Of a DNA stretch of 11,273 bases, positions 1-5,625 are shown one piece after another. The stretch is from contig RZYK01000051.1 of NCBI GenBank assembly GCA_009930355.1, positions 1 to 11,273 of the forward strand, written 5' to 3'. Origin of the DNA: Campylobacterota bacterium. GTDB taxonomy: Bacteria > Campylobacterota > Campylobacteria > Campylobacterales > Sulfurospirillaceae. A program made the translations under genes and the position numbers. Each line of letters opens with the position of its first letter. Positions within the stretch are counted from its first letter, which is position 1. The notes beneath the pieces were generated by a model. The model saw only the letters and a program-made list of their open reading frames with translations, had not been told where the DNA came from and did not search any database.

Positions 1-1011
1 GTGCCTGTGGATACCTTTGCGTTTGGTGATTTTTACGATGTGATTGGCAATGTGTGGCAGTGGAGTGAAACGCCGATTAACGGCTTTGATGGTTTTTGTG
101 TACATCCTCTGTACGATGATTTTTCCGTTCCCACCTTTGATGATAGACATAATCTTATTAAAGGTGGTTCATGGATTAGTACGGGCAATGAGATTATTCG
201 CTCTTCTCGTTATGCTTTTCGTCGCCACTTTTACCAACATGCAGGTTTTCGTTACGTTGAGTCAAACGAGCCTGTGGAAGTCTCTTCCGTCTTTTATGAG
301 ACAGACTTTGCCCTCTCTCAAATCTGTGAAGTACACTTTGGTGGAAAAGAGAACAATTATTACGAAGAGATAGCGCATTTTTGTACGACGTTAGGCGAGG
401 CAAAAGCCAAAGCGTTGGAGATAGGGTGTGGTGCGGGTAGAGGAACATTTGCGTTAGCTCGTCATTTTGAGATGGTGCATGGTATTGAATTTACGGCACG
501 TGTGGTAAGACTTGCTACTAATTTTAAAGAGAGTGGAAAGCTCAAATATGCTTTAAAAGAAGAGGGTGAACTTGCTATATTTGTTGAGAAAAGTCTGAGT
601 GATTTCAACATTGATCCACGCCTCCAAAAGGTTGAGTTTTGGCAAGCTGACCCGCACAATATGAAGCCTTATTTTGACGGATACGATCTAATTTTAGTAA
701 ATGACACACTTGATACCTTGTATGACCCAGCACTCTTTTTAGAGAAAATTAAAGAGCGATTGCATACGGGTGGATTTTTAGTGATTGCGAGCAGTTATGA
801 TTGGGATGAAGCCAAAACACTTCGTAAAAAATGGTTGGGTGGCTTTAAGAAAAACGGTGAAAAATACACGACATTTGATGCCTTAAATGAACATCTTTCT
901 CCCTTTTTTGATTTACATGTAAAGCCAGTGCAATTCTTTTTACATGTAAAAGAGAATGCACGAATATTTCGTATGAAATCTTTACATGTAAGCGTATGGA
1001 AAAAGAGATAA
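1..1011 (+). CDS. ovoA: OvoA, 5-histidylcysteine sulfoxide synthase / mercaptohistidine N-methyltransferase, 3' part (5' end outside window)
   Basis: OvoA makes ovothiol A in the cytoplasm. An iron-dependent FGE-like domain joins cysteine and histidine with sulfoxide formation, and a C-terminal SAM-dependent domain N-methylates the mercaptohistidine. Seen here: residues 1-86 are the end of the FGE-like (formylglycine-generating-enzyme/EgtB) fold, with GNVWQW at 16-21, a YDDFS stretch at 38-42, KGGSW at 54-58 and RRHFYQHAGFRYV at 74-86. Residues 95-336 are a class I methyltransferase, with SAM motif I LEIGCGAGRG at 139-148 and the OvoA-type WLGGF at 278-282. The GTG at base 1 is an internal codon, not the start; the iron-binding N-terminal half lies upstream. 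Three copies of TTACATGTAA fall in the last 100 bp and are read as Leu-His-Val at residues 305, 314 and 328. The family call is strong; activity is inferred. Confidence 0.9.
   Translation: MPVDTFAFGDFYDVIGNVWQWSETPINGFDGFCVHPLYDDFSVPTFDDRHNLIKGGSWISTGNEIIRSSRYAFRRHFYQHAGFRYVESNEPVEVSSVFYETDFALSQICEVHFGGKENNYYEEIAHFCTTLGEAKAKALEIGCGAGRGTFALARHFEMVHGIEFTARVVRLATNFKESGKLKYALKEEGELAIFVEKSLSDFNIDPRLQKVEFWQADPHNMKPYFDGYDLILVNDTLDTLYDPALFLEKIKERLHTGGFLVIASSYDWDEAKTLRKKWLGGFKKNGEKYTTFDALNEHLSPFFDLHVKPVQFFLHVKENARIFRMKSLHVSVWKKR
913..922. repeat. TTACATGTAA palindrome, copy 1
   Basis: Exact 10-bp palindrome, extending to 12 bp (TTTACATGTAAA, 912-923). It lies inside ovoA and is read as Leu305-His-Val. 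First of seven identical copies in the window. Confidence 0.9.
940..949. repeat. TTACATGTAA palindrome, copy 2
   Basis: Exact palindrome, extending to 14 bp (TTTTACATGTAAAA, 938-951), the longest copy in the window. It is inside ovoA, read as Leu314-His-Val, and its centre is 27 bp from that of copy 1. Confidence 0.9.
982..991. repeat. TTACATGTAA palindrome, copy 3
   Basis: Exact 10-bp palindrome inside ovoA, read as Leu328-His-Val, eight codons before the last sense codon region ends. Its centre is 42 bp from copy 2. The outer flanks (T and G) do not pair. Confidence 0.9.
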
Positions 1012-1035
1012 AAGATTCTCTAACAAAAAATAGTG

Positions 1036-1041
1036 TATCAT
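1036..1041 (+). promoter_or_regulatory. possible -10 element for the ribH operon
   Basis: TATCAT, with TG immediately before it, lies in the 57-bp ovoA-ribH gap and 28 bp before the ribH ATG. No convincing -35 is visible, which is usual for Campylobacterota sigma-70 promoters. The operon could equally be read through from ovoA, since no terminator separates them. Confidence 0.3.
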
Positions 1042-1068
1042 TAAACAACATTTGATAGAAGGATAATT

Positions 1069-1533
1069 ATGAATATTATTGAAGGAAAACTTGCTCTTAG
1101 TGGCAATGAAAAAGTAGCGGTTATTAATAGCAGATTTAACCATATTATTACGGATCGTTTGGTTGAGGGCGCAAAAGATGCGTTTATTCGTCATGGTGGC
1201 GATGAAAAAAATTTAGACCTTATTTTGGTGCCTGGTGCGTATGAGATTCCTTTAGCGTTAGACAAAGTGCTTAGCAGTGGCAAATACGATGCGGTTTGTT
1301 GTGTGGGTGCGATTATTCGTGGAAGTACCCCTCATTTTGATTATGTAGCAGCTGAAGCAACCAAAGGGGTAGCCAATACGGCACTTAAATATCAAAAACC
1401 AGTCACCTATGGTGTATTAACAACCGATACAATTGAGCAAGCCATTGAGCGTGCGGGTAGTAAAGCAGGTAATAAAGGTTTTGAAGCAATGACAGGCTTA
1501 ATTGAACTCATTAGCCTCTATAAAAATCTGTAA
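1069..1533 (+). CDS. ribH: 6,7-dimethyl-8-ribityllumazine synthase
   Basis: RibH condenses 5-amino-6-ribitylamino-uracil with 3,4-dihydroxy-2-butanone 4-phosphate to give lumazine, the penultimate step of riboflavin synthesis; family members form cytoplasmic pentamers or 60-mers. At 154 residues it has the normal family length. Signatures seen: NSRFNHIITDRL at 20-31, VPGAYEIPLA at 54-63 (substrate pocket), GSTPHFDYV at 85-93 with the catalytic His at 89, GVLTTD at 115-120 and the C-terminal KAGNKGFEA at 132-140. The ATG is preceded by AGAAGGA (1057-1063) at good spacing. It opens a tight operon: nusB begins 9 nt after its stop. In Campylobacter the usual upstream neighbour is kdsA, whereas here it is ovoA. 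No FMN riboswitch is visible upstream. Confidence 0.97.
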   Translation: MNIIEGKLALSGNEKVAVINSRFNHIITDRLVEGAKDAFIRHGGDEKNLDLILVPGAYEIPLALDKVLSSGKYDAVCCVGAIIRGSTPHFDYVAAEATKGVANTALKYQKPVTYGVLTTDTIEQAIERAGSKAGNKGFEAMTGLIELISLYKNL

Positions 1534-1536
1534 GGA
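1532..1536 (+). promoter_or_regulatory. ribosome binding site that fixes the TTG start of nusB
   Basis: AAGGA overlaps the ribH stop codon (TAA at 1531-1533) and sits 6 nt before TTG 1543. No ATG or GTG nearby gives the conserved NusB N-terminus, so the TTG is the start. Confidence 0.75.
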
Positions 1537-1542
1537 AACGCA

Positions 1543-1950
1543 TTGGCAACACGACATCAAGCACGAGAAAGTATTATTACGCTTTTATATGCGGAAGATA
1601 TAGGTAATGCGGGAATTGATAAATTTATTGATGAACTTTTTGAAGAAAAAAAAATTCGTAATCAGCAAAAAGAGTTTGCGCTAGGGCTGTATAATGGAGT
1701 TAAAGCGCATTTAAGTACGATTGATGAGGCCATTAATCTTCACCTTAAAGAGTGGAATTTAAGTGAAATAGGAATGTTGGAACGTGCGATTTTACGATTG
1801 GGCGGATATGAGATTTTGTTCTCAGAACTTGATAATGCCGTCGTCATTAATGAGGCAATTGAGCTTGCTAAAAAACTGTGTAATGAAACCAGCCCTAAAT
1901 TTATTAATGGTGTCTTAGATGCTATTTGTAAAGAGGGAGAGAGTAAATAA
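1543..1950 (+). CDS. nusB: transcription antitermination factor NusB
   Basis: NusB pairs with ribosomal protein S10 (NusE), binds boxA RNA and supports antitermination of rRNA transcripts. The protein is 135 residues, a normal length. The N-terminus carries the arginine/histidine-rich RNA-binding motif RHQARE (4-9), followed by LLYA (14-17). The second half has the family core ERAILRLGGYEI (about 80-91), VVINEAIELAK (about 99-109) and the hallmark PKFINGVLD near 117-125. The start is TTG 1543, supported by the AAGGA at 1532-1536 and by the alignment of RHQARE. The stop TAA (1948-1950) shares its last A with the pyrF ATG, so translation of the two is probably coupled. A weak start codon in mid-operon may keep its level below that of RibH; that is inference. 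Confidence 0.96.
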   Translation: MATRHQARESIITLLYAEDIGNAGIDKFIDELFEEKKIRNQQKEFALGLYNGVKAHLSTIDEAINLHLKEWNLSEIGMLERAILRLGGYEILFSELDNAVVINEAIELAKKLCNETSPKFINGVLDAICKEGESK

Positions 1951-2633
1951 TGAAGCTTTGCGTTGCTCTTGATTTGCCAAATAAAGAGGAAAATTTAAGC
2001 CTTATTCGCAAGATTAAAAGTGAAAATGTTTGGCTTAAAGTAGGACTTCGCTCATTTATTCGTGATGGTGAATTACTTTTACGTGAGATTAAATCAATCA
2101 ATCCATCCTTTAAAATTTTTCTTGATTTAAAAATACATGATATTCCTAACACGATGGCAGATGCTGCAGAATCGATTGCTGGATTGGGAGTAGACATGTT
2201 TAATGTTCATGCTTCCAGCGGTGTTAAAGCAATGAAAATGGTAATGGAACGTGTGAATACGTTGCCCCAATCTCCGATTGTTCTAGCCGTTACTGCACTT
2301 ACGAGTTTCGATAATGCTTCTTTTGAGGCAATTTATCATACACCGATTGCACAAAAAGCGATTGATTTTGCCAAAGATGCACATTGTGCAGGTATTCATG
2401 GTGTGGTATGTTCTGTTTTTGAGAGTCTAGCAATTAAAGCCTCTACCTCAGAAACCTTTTTAACCTTAACACCAGGAATTAGACCGTTTGGAGAAGCCCA
2501 TGATGATCAAGAACGTGTGGCAGATCTTGCGATGGCAAAAGCTGAACGTTCTGATTTTATTGTAGTAGGACGTCCCATTTATCATAGTAGTGACCCACTT
2601 GGGGTTGTTCAAAAAATTGTTGAAAATATTTAG
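1950..2633 (+). CDS. pyrF: orotidine 5'-phosphate decarboxylase
   Basis: PyrF converts OMP to UMP, the last step of de novo UMP synthesis, in the cytoplasm. It is 227 residues, typical of the bacterial family. Signatures: the N-terminal VALDLP strand (5-10), the catalytic FLDLKIHDIPNT at 57-68 with Asp59-Lys61-Asp64, AVTALTS in the middle, TPGIRP for phosphate binding and VVGRPIYHS near the C-terminus, whose Arg contacts phosphate. The ATG overlaps the nusB stop by one base (TAATG), with GAGGGAGAG just upstream inside nusB, so it is translationally coupled. It is the third gene of the ribH operon, and the asmA-like gene follows after 16 nt. Confidence 0.97.
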   Translation: MKLCVALDLPNKEENLSLIRKIKSENVWLKVGLRSFIRDGELLLREIKSINPSFKIFLDLKIHDIPNTMADAAESIAGLGVDMFNVHASSGVKAMKMVMERVNTLPQSPIVLAVTALTSFDNASFEAIYHTPIAQKAIDFAKDAHCAGIHGVVCSVFESLAIKASTSETFLTLTPGIRPFGEAHDDQERVADLAMAKAERSDFIVVGRPIYHSSDPLGVVQKIVENI

Positions 2634-2649
2634 ACACTAAGAGGGGAAA

Positions 2650-4092
2650 ATGTTTCAGAAGATATTACTGAGTATCGTGTTGTTTTTTGCTTTTAGTATT
2701 GTTGCTTTTTTTCTATTAATTAAAGTCATTGATTTTAATGAATATAAACCACGTCTCCAAAAAGTGATTAAAGAGAGCACGGGGTATGAGCTAATGATTA
2801 AAGGTGACATTACACTCTCTTTGTCACCTGTGGGCATTAGCGTTTTTGACATTGAAGTCATGAACCCTCATGATAAAGAAGCAGGTTCATTTGCAAAACT
2901 CAAAAGTTTTGATGTTGCTTTAGAAATTGCACCTTTGCTTCAAAAAGAGATTAAAATTCGACATATCACTGTTGAAGCCCTTGCTCTAGTTATAGAGAAA
3001 ATGAATAATGATCATTATAATTTCGAGTTACCTGTCAGTAAAACTGTTGATTCAAAAAAAATTGTTGAGCAAAATAGCAGTATAGAAAAAGAGATGGCTT
3101 TTCCCTTGGTTAATGTCAAGAAGATAAAATTTGTAAATGCAAATATTATCTATTCAGATAATAATCAAAGTGAAAAATTTCTTATTGAAAATATGAATTT
3201 GAGCATGAATGATATTCGGTATGATGCGTCTAAACATCGACTTCAAGGACTCTCTTTTCTTGCTGAAACGACTGTTGATAAAATGCAATACGGAACCTAT
3301 GCACTAAGTGATATTGGTATGTTTGTAGAAATGAAAGATGCTGTTATCAGCAGTGATAATGTTTCTTATACGCTTTTTTCAACGCCATCACAAGGAAGTG
3401 TTAAAATTGATTTGAGCGGAAAACAACCAAAAATATCACTTAAAAGTAAAATAGAAGGTTTGAAATTAGCACAACTTTCTAAAGAAATTTGGAAGAAAGA
3501 GTTTATTGAAGGGAAAGCAAGTGGTGATATAAAACTCTCCTTTTTCTTAGGTGATGCTTTAACCTTTAAAAGTACTGCGAATGGGTTCATTCAGCTTTAC
3601 GGTGAAAATGTGCTTCTTAAAGAGTACGATATAGACAAATTAGCGACAGCATTAGATCCTTCTAAAGGTTTAAAAACAATTCTTTTAACTCCTTTTGAAA
3701 GTACGAAAGGCTCTCAAACTTTGCTGAAAGAGATTAATACAAAAGTAGATGTAGGATATTCTGAAATTCAATTCAATGATGTTGCTTTAAGTACGTCTAA
3801 AAGCAGGCTTGCTTGTAAAGGATCGCTCAATATTGTTGAAGAAAAATTGAAAGATGTAAGAATTGCTCTTTTAGATTCTAAGGGATGTGCAATTGCAGAA
3901 CAAAGAATTACAGGAACATTTTCTAAGCCTTCTCTAAAAATTGATGAATCAACTGTTGAAACTTTAAGCAATGTGGCATTTTTATTGTTTAGTAAGTCAA
4001 AATTATCTCAAAAGAATCCATCTTTACGTGACGAAAACTGTACTATCTTTTATGAAGGTATTGTCAAGCATCCTGAAAATAAAACAAATTAG
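2650..4092 (+). CDS. AsmA-family envelope protein
   Basis: A 480-residue inner-membrane-anchored protein. One N-terminal membrane segment (about 5-24) is followed by a long periplasmic part. The AsmA signature is visible: FNEYKPRLQKVIKESTGYEL at 29-48, GDITLSLSPVGIS at 52-64, then IEVMNP at 68-73. The C-terminus ends in a Cys-containing CTIFYEGIVKHP element, like that of other AsmA-family proteins. AsmA/TamB-like proteins affect outer-membrane assembly and are thought to help move phospholipid; the exact role of this member is unknown. AGAGGGG (2640-2646) precedes the ATG by three bases of A plus one, a strong site. It ends the ribH operon: only a T-rich stretch follows, and the small gene at 4141 has its own ribosome binding site. 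Confidence 0.85.
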   Translation: MFQKILLSIVLFFAFSIVAFFLLIKVIDFNEYKPRLQKVIKESTGYELMIKGDITLSLSPVGISVFDIEVMNPHDKEAGSFAKLKSFDVALEIAPLLQKEIKIRHITVEALALVIEKMNNDHYNFELPVSKTVDSKKIVEQNSSIEKEMAFPLVNVKKIKFVNANIIYSDNNQSEKFLIENMNLSMNDIRYDASKHRLQGLSFLAETTVDKMQYGTYALSDIGMFVEMKDAVISSDNVSYTLFSTPSQGSVKIDLSGKQPKISLKSKIEGLKLAQLSKEIWKKEFIEGKASGDIKLSFFLGDALTFKSTANGFIQLYGENVLLKEYDIDKLATALDPSKGLKTILLTPFESTKGSQTLLKEINTKVDVGYSEIQFNDVALSTSKSRLACKGSLNIVEEKLKDVRIALLDSKGCAIAEQRITGTFSKPSLKIDESTVETLSNVAFLLFSKSKLSQKNPSLRDENCTIFYEGIVKHPENKTN

Positions 4093-4120
4093 GAATAGCT
4101 TTTGCTTTTTTTGATGATAC

Positions 4121-4126
4121 TATGAT
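4121..4126 (+). promoter_or_regulatory. possible -10 element before the 47-codon gene
   Basis: TATGAT after a T-rich tract (4101-4112), in the 48-bp gap between the asmA-like gene and the small gene. Transcription from it would start close to the AAGGAG, leaving a very short leader. The alternative is read-through from the operon upstream. Confidence 0.25.
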
Positions 4127-4140
4127 CAAAAGGAGTACCC

Positions 4141-4284
4141 ATGCATTTTATAGAAGGTGTAAAACTGGTTGTGATGCTCAAAGATAAGATTGAAGAGGCG
4201 AAAAAAAGTGATCAAGAAAATGTCCAAAAACTTCAAAAATTGCTTGATAAACTTTTAAAATCACAAGATTCTCTCTGTATTTAA
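4141..4284 (+). CDS. small hypothetical protein, 47 residues
   Basis: A short reading frame I do not recognise. Support for its being real: AAGGAG at 4130-4135 sits 5 nt before the ATG, which is the best Shine-Dalgarno in the window; the frame fits snugly between the asmA-like stop (4092) and a hairpin terminator that begins 3 nt after its TAA; and the composition is protein-like. The product begins with a hydrophobic helix-forming stretch (residues 3-13, FIEGVKLVVML), then a charged region rich in Lys, Glu and Gln with Leu spaced at heptad-like intervals (about 29-39, LQKLLDKLL), suggesting an amphipathic helix or short coiled coil. There is no signal peptide and no metal-binding motif. It may be the last gene of the upstream operon. 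Confidence 0.6.
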   Translation: MHFIEGVKLVVMLKDKIEEAKKSDQENVQKLQKLLDKLLKSQDSLCI

Positions 4285-4286
4285 AC

Positions 4287-4324
4287 AATAAATGGCTTAA
4301 GTAATTTCTCTTAAGCCATTTATT
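4287..4324 (+). terminator. hairpin terminator after the 47-codon gene
   Basis: A perfect 15-bp inverted repeat: left arm 4287-4301 (AATAAATGGCTTAAG), right arm 4310-4324, and an 8-nt loop. It begins 3 nt after the small gene's stop. The strand after the stem is A/T only in parts (ATATACTTTT), so the U-tract is imperfect. It ends the ribH-nusB-pyrF-asmA-small gene transcript and insulates the tRNA gene. Confidence 0.75.
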
Positions 4325-4333
4325 ATATACTTT

Positions 4334-4342
4334 TGATATACT
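4334..4342 (+). promoter_or_regulatory. extended -10 promoter for tRNA-Ser
   Basis: TGATATACT matches the extended TGnTATAAT form, and its end is 18 bp before the tRNA 5' end, leaving a short 5' leader. It starts immediately after the terminator hairpin. Confidence 0.6.
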
Positions 4343-4360
4343 TTCACTCTACTTTTTAAT

Positions 4361-4450
4361 GGACAGATGGGTGAGTGGCTGAAACCACACCCCTGCTAAG
4401 GGTGCGTCGGGGTAACCTGACCGAGAGTTCAAATCTCTCTCTGTCCGCCA
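4361..4450 (+). tRNA. tRNA-Ser (anticodon GCU)
   Basis: The full cloverleaf can be folded by eye. Acceptor stem GGACAGA (4361-4367) pairs with TCTGTCC (4440-4446), followed by discriminator G and an encoded CCA (4448-4450). The anticodon stem CACCC/GGGTG (4388-4392 and 4400-4404) encloses the loop CTGCTAA with anticodon GCT at 4395-4397, so it reads AGC/AGU. A long variable arm (about 4405-4422) marks a class II serine tRNA, and the T arm is GAGAG-TTCAAAT-CTCTC (4423-4439). At 90 nt it has the expected length. No duplicate of its 3' end is seen elsewhere in the window, so there is no sign of an integrated element using it as an attachment site. Confidence 0.97.
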
Positions 4451-4550
4451 CCAACTCCTTTTCTTAATTTTAAAATTTTTAAATCACTTTAAAATAAATA
4501 CAACTTTTTATTAACACATCCCTCTCTCTAATATATGTATCAAAATTCAT
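4451..4550. other. AT-rich spacer between tRNA-Ser and the lpxR promoter
   Basis: No gene seen. It holds A/T runs, including a 12-bp palindrome AATTTTAAAATT (4466-4477) with T-runs after it. That could help end tRNA transcription, but it has no G/C in the stem and is not called a terminator. Confidence 0.5.
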
Positions 4551-4551
4551 T

Positions 4552-4560
4552 TGTTATACT
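4552..4560 (+). promoter_or_regulatory. extended -10 promoter for lpxR
   Basis: TGTTATACT is an extended -10, 32 bp before the ATG at 4593. It covers the TTG at 4551 that would open a longer reading frame, so that longer frame would start inside the promoter, which argues for the downstream ATG. Confidence 0.65.
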
Positions 4561-4583
4561 TTTACGCAAAATTAGTAGGGGAT

Positions 4584-4587
4584 GGAG
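4584..4587 (+). promoter_or_regulatory. ribosome binding site that fixes the lpxR start
   Basis: GGAG lies 5 nt before ATG 4593. With this start the protein opens directly with a signal peptide, whereas an upstream start would put 14 extra residues in front of it. Confidence 0.7.
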
Positions 4588-4592
4588 TCAGA

Positions 4593-5537
4593 ATGTTTAG
4601 TATGCTAAGAAAGAGTATGTTAGTGGCATGTACAACACTTGCGTATGCCGATACCATGTCACTGGTGCTTGAAAATGATGCACTTGTAGGTCAAGATCAG
4701 CACTACACCAACGGAATCTATTATACATGGATGAGTGAGAATACTACAGCGTTTCCTGATGTGTTGTCTTTTATAGATTTACCACAGAAAAATGTTGCTT
4801 TTTCATTTTCTCATGCCATTTTTACTCCCGAGGATAAAAAGCGTGATAGCCGCAATTTAGATGATTTACCTTATGCTGGGTATATGGGCATGAACCTTTT
4901 AGCGTATAAATCTTCAGAACATTTCTTTCATGAAGCGGGTCTTAATGTAGGGATGGTAGGCCCTTCGACTCAAGCGGAGGAGTTACAAAAAGGGTTTCAC
5001 TCGCTTATTGGACACAGTAAGCCTAAAGGGTGGGAGTACCAGTTAAATGATGAGATGATGTATGGCATTTCCTATCAGGTGGGTTACAAAACGGCACCGA
5101 TGTCATTGAATGACTTAAGTTTAGACTTTACGACGCATATCAGAGGGGATGCTGGACGATTTTACACAGGCGGTTTGCTGGGAGGAACCCTACGTTTAAG
5201 CAGTGCACCGATGAAAAGTTTTGCGACCATTGGGAATTACATTGGTGGGAATGAGAGTATTTTGCTCAATTATGAAGCGAAAAAACATTTTGAATGGGCA
5301 CTCTCTTTGGGGGCGTTTTACAATGCGGTTGATCGCTATTATCTTATTGACGAGGCGATTGATCAGGGGTATCGTTTAAAAAAAATGGATAGTTTAATGG
5401 GTGAGAAGCTCTCCTTAGACCTCTTTTACGACGAGATGCAACTCTCTTTTTATCTCAAATCGGTTGATATTGATTACAAGGGTGGACGCTCTTCCAATGA
5501 AAAAACAGGCGGAATGCAGTTGGTATGGAAGTGGTAA
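4593..5537 (+). CDS. lpxR: lipid A 3'-O-deacylase, LpxR family (outer-membrane beta-barrel)
   Basis: LpxR-type enzymes sit in the outer membrane and remove the 3' acyloxyacyl chains of lipid A, changing how LPS is sensed and how it resists peptides. The product is 314 residues from ATG 4593. A signal peptide (Met1 to Ala19, ending AYA) should be cleaved before Asp20. That puts the LEND motif's Asn28-Asp29 at mature positions 9 and 10, the numbering recalled for the Salmonella LpxR catalytic Asn/Asp. Family features follow: HYTNGI at 37-42, FTPED at 77-81, DLPYAG at 91-96, VGPSTQAEELQKGFH at 122-136 with the likely catalytic His136, then KGWEYQLNDE at 145-154. The C-terminus ends in an aromatic Trp-Lys-Trp, as beta-barrel proteins often do. 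The start is chosen from promoter and ribosome-site positions. Activity is inferred from the family; H. pylori has a related enzyme. Confidence 0.86.
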   Translation: MFSMLRKSMLVACTTLAYADTMSLVLENDALVGQDQHYTNGIYYTWMSENTTAFPDVLSFIDLPQKNVAFSFSHAIFTPEDKKRDSRNLDDLPYAGYMGMNLLAYKSSEHFFHEAGLNVGMVGPSTQAEELQKGFHSLIGHSKPKGWEYQLNDEMMYGISYQVGYKTAPMSLNDLSLDFTTHIRGDAGRFYTGGLLGGTLRLSSAPMKSFATIGNYIGGNESILLNYEAKKHFEWALSLGAFYNAVDRYYLIDEAIDQGYRLKKMDSLMGEKLSLDLFYDEMQLSFYLKSVDIDYKGGRSSNEKTGGMQLVWKW

Positions 5538-5580
5538 ACACTTCCTCTTAAAGGCTACGTCACTCTAAGTGAAATTAGGC

Positions 5581-5586
5581 TAAAAT
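5581..5586 (+). promoter_or_regulatory. possible -10 element before the RND exporter gene
   Basis: TAAAAT lies 39 bp before ATG 5626 in the 88-bp gap after lpxR. No -35 and no terminator for lpxR are evident, so co-transcription with lpxR is also possible. Confidence 0.35.
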
Positions 5587-5625
5587 ACGCGCAATCAATA
5601 CGAAATTTAGTACGAAAGTTGCGCA

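Noticed and set aside
1004..1021. AGAGA-TAAAAGAT-TCTCT inverted repeat at the ovoA stop as a terminator
   Set aside because: The stem is only 5 bp with little G/C stability and is followed by A-rich, not T-rich, sequence.
4095..4113. AGC-TTTT-GCT followed by a T run as a terminator after the asmA-like gene
   Set aside because: A 3-bp stem is too short; the T run alone is common in this AT-rich DNA.
4361..4450. tRNA-Ser as an attachment site for an integrated element
   Set aside because: No repeat of the tRNA 3' end, integrase or phage gene is present in the window.
4466..4477. AATTTTAAAATT palindrome downstream of tRNA-Ser as a functional element
   Set aside because: Pure A/T palindromes arise often by chance in AT-rich spacers, and there is no second copy.
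5569..5582. TCACT-CTA-AGTGA hairpin after lpxR as a terminator
   Set aside because: A 5-bp stem with a 3-nt loop and no T-tract after it.
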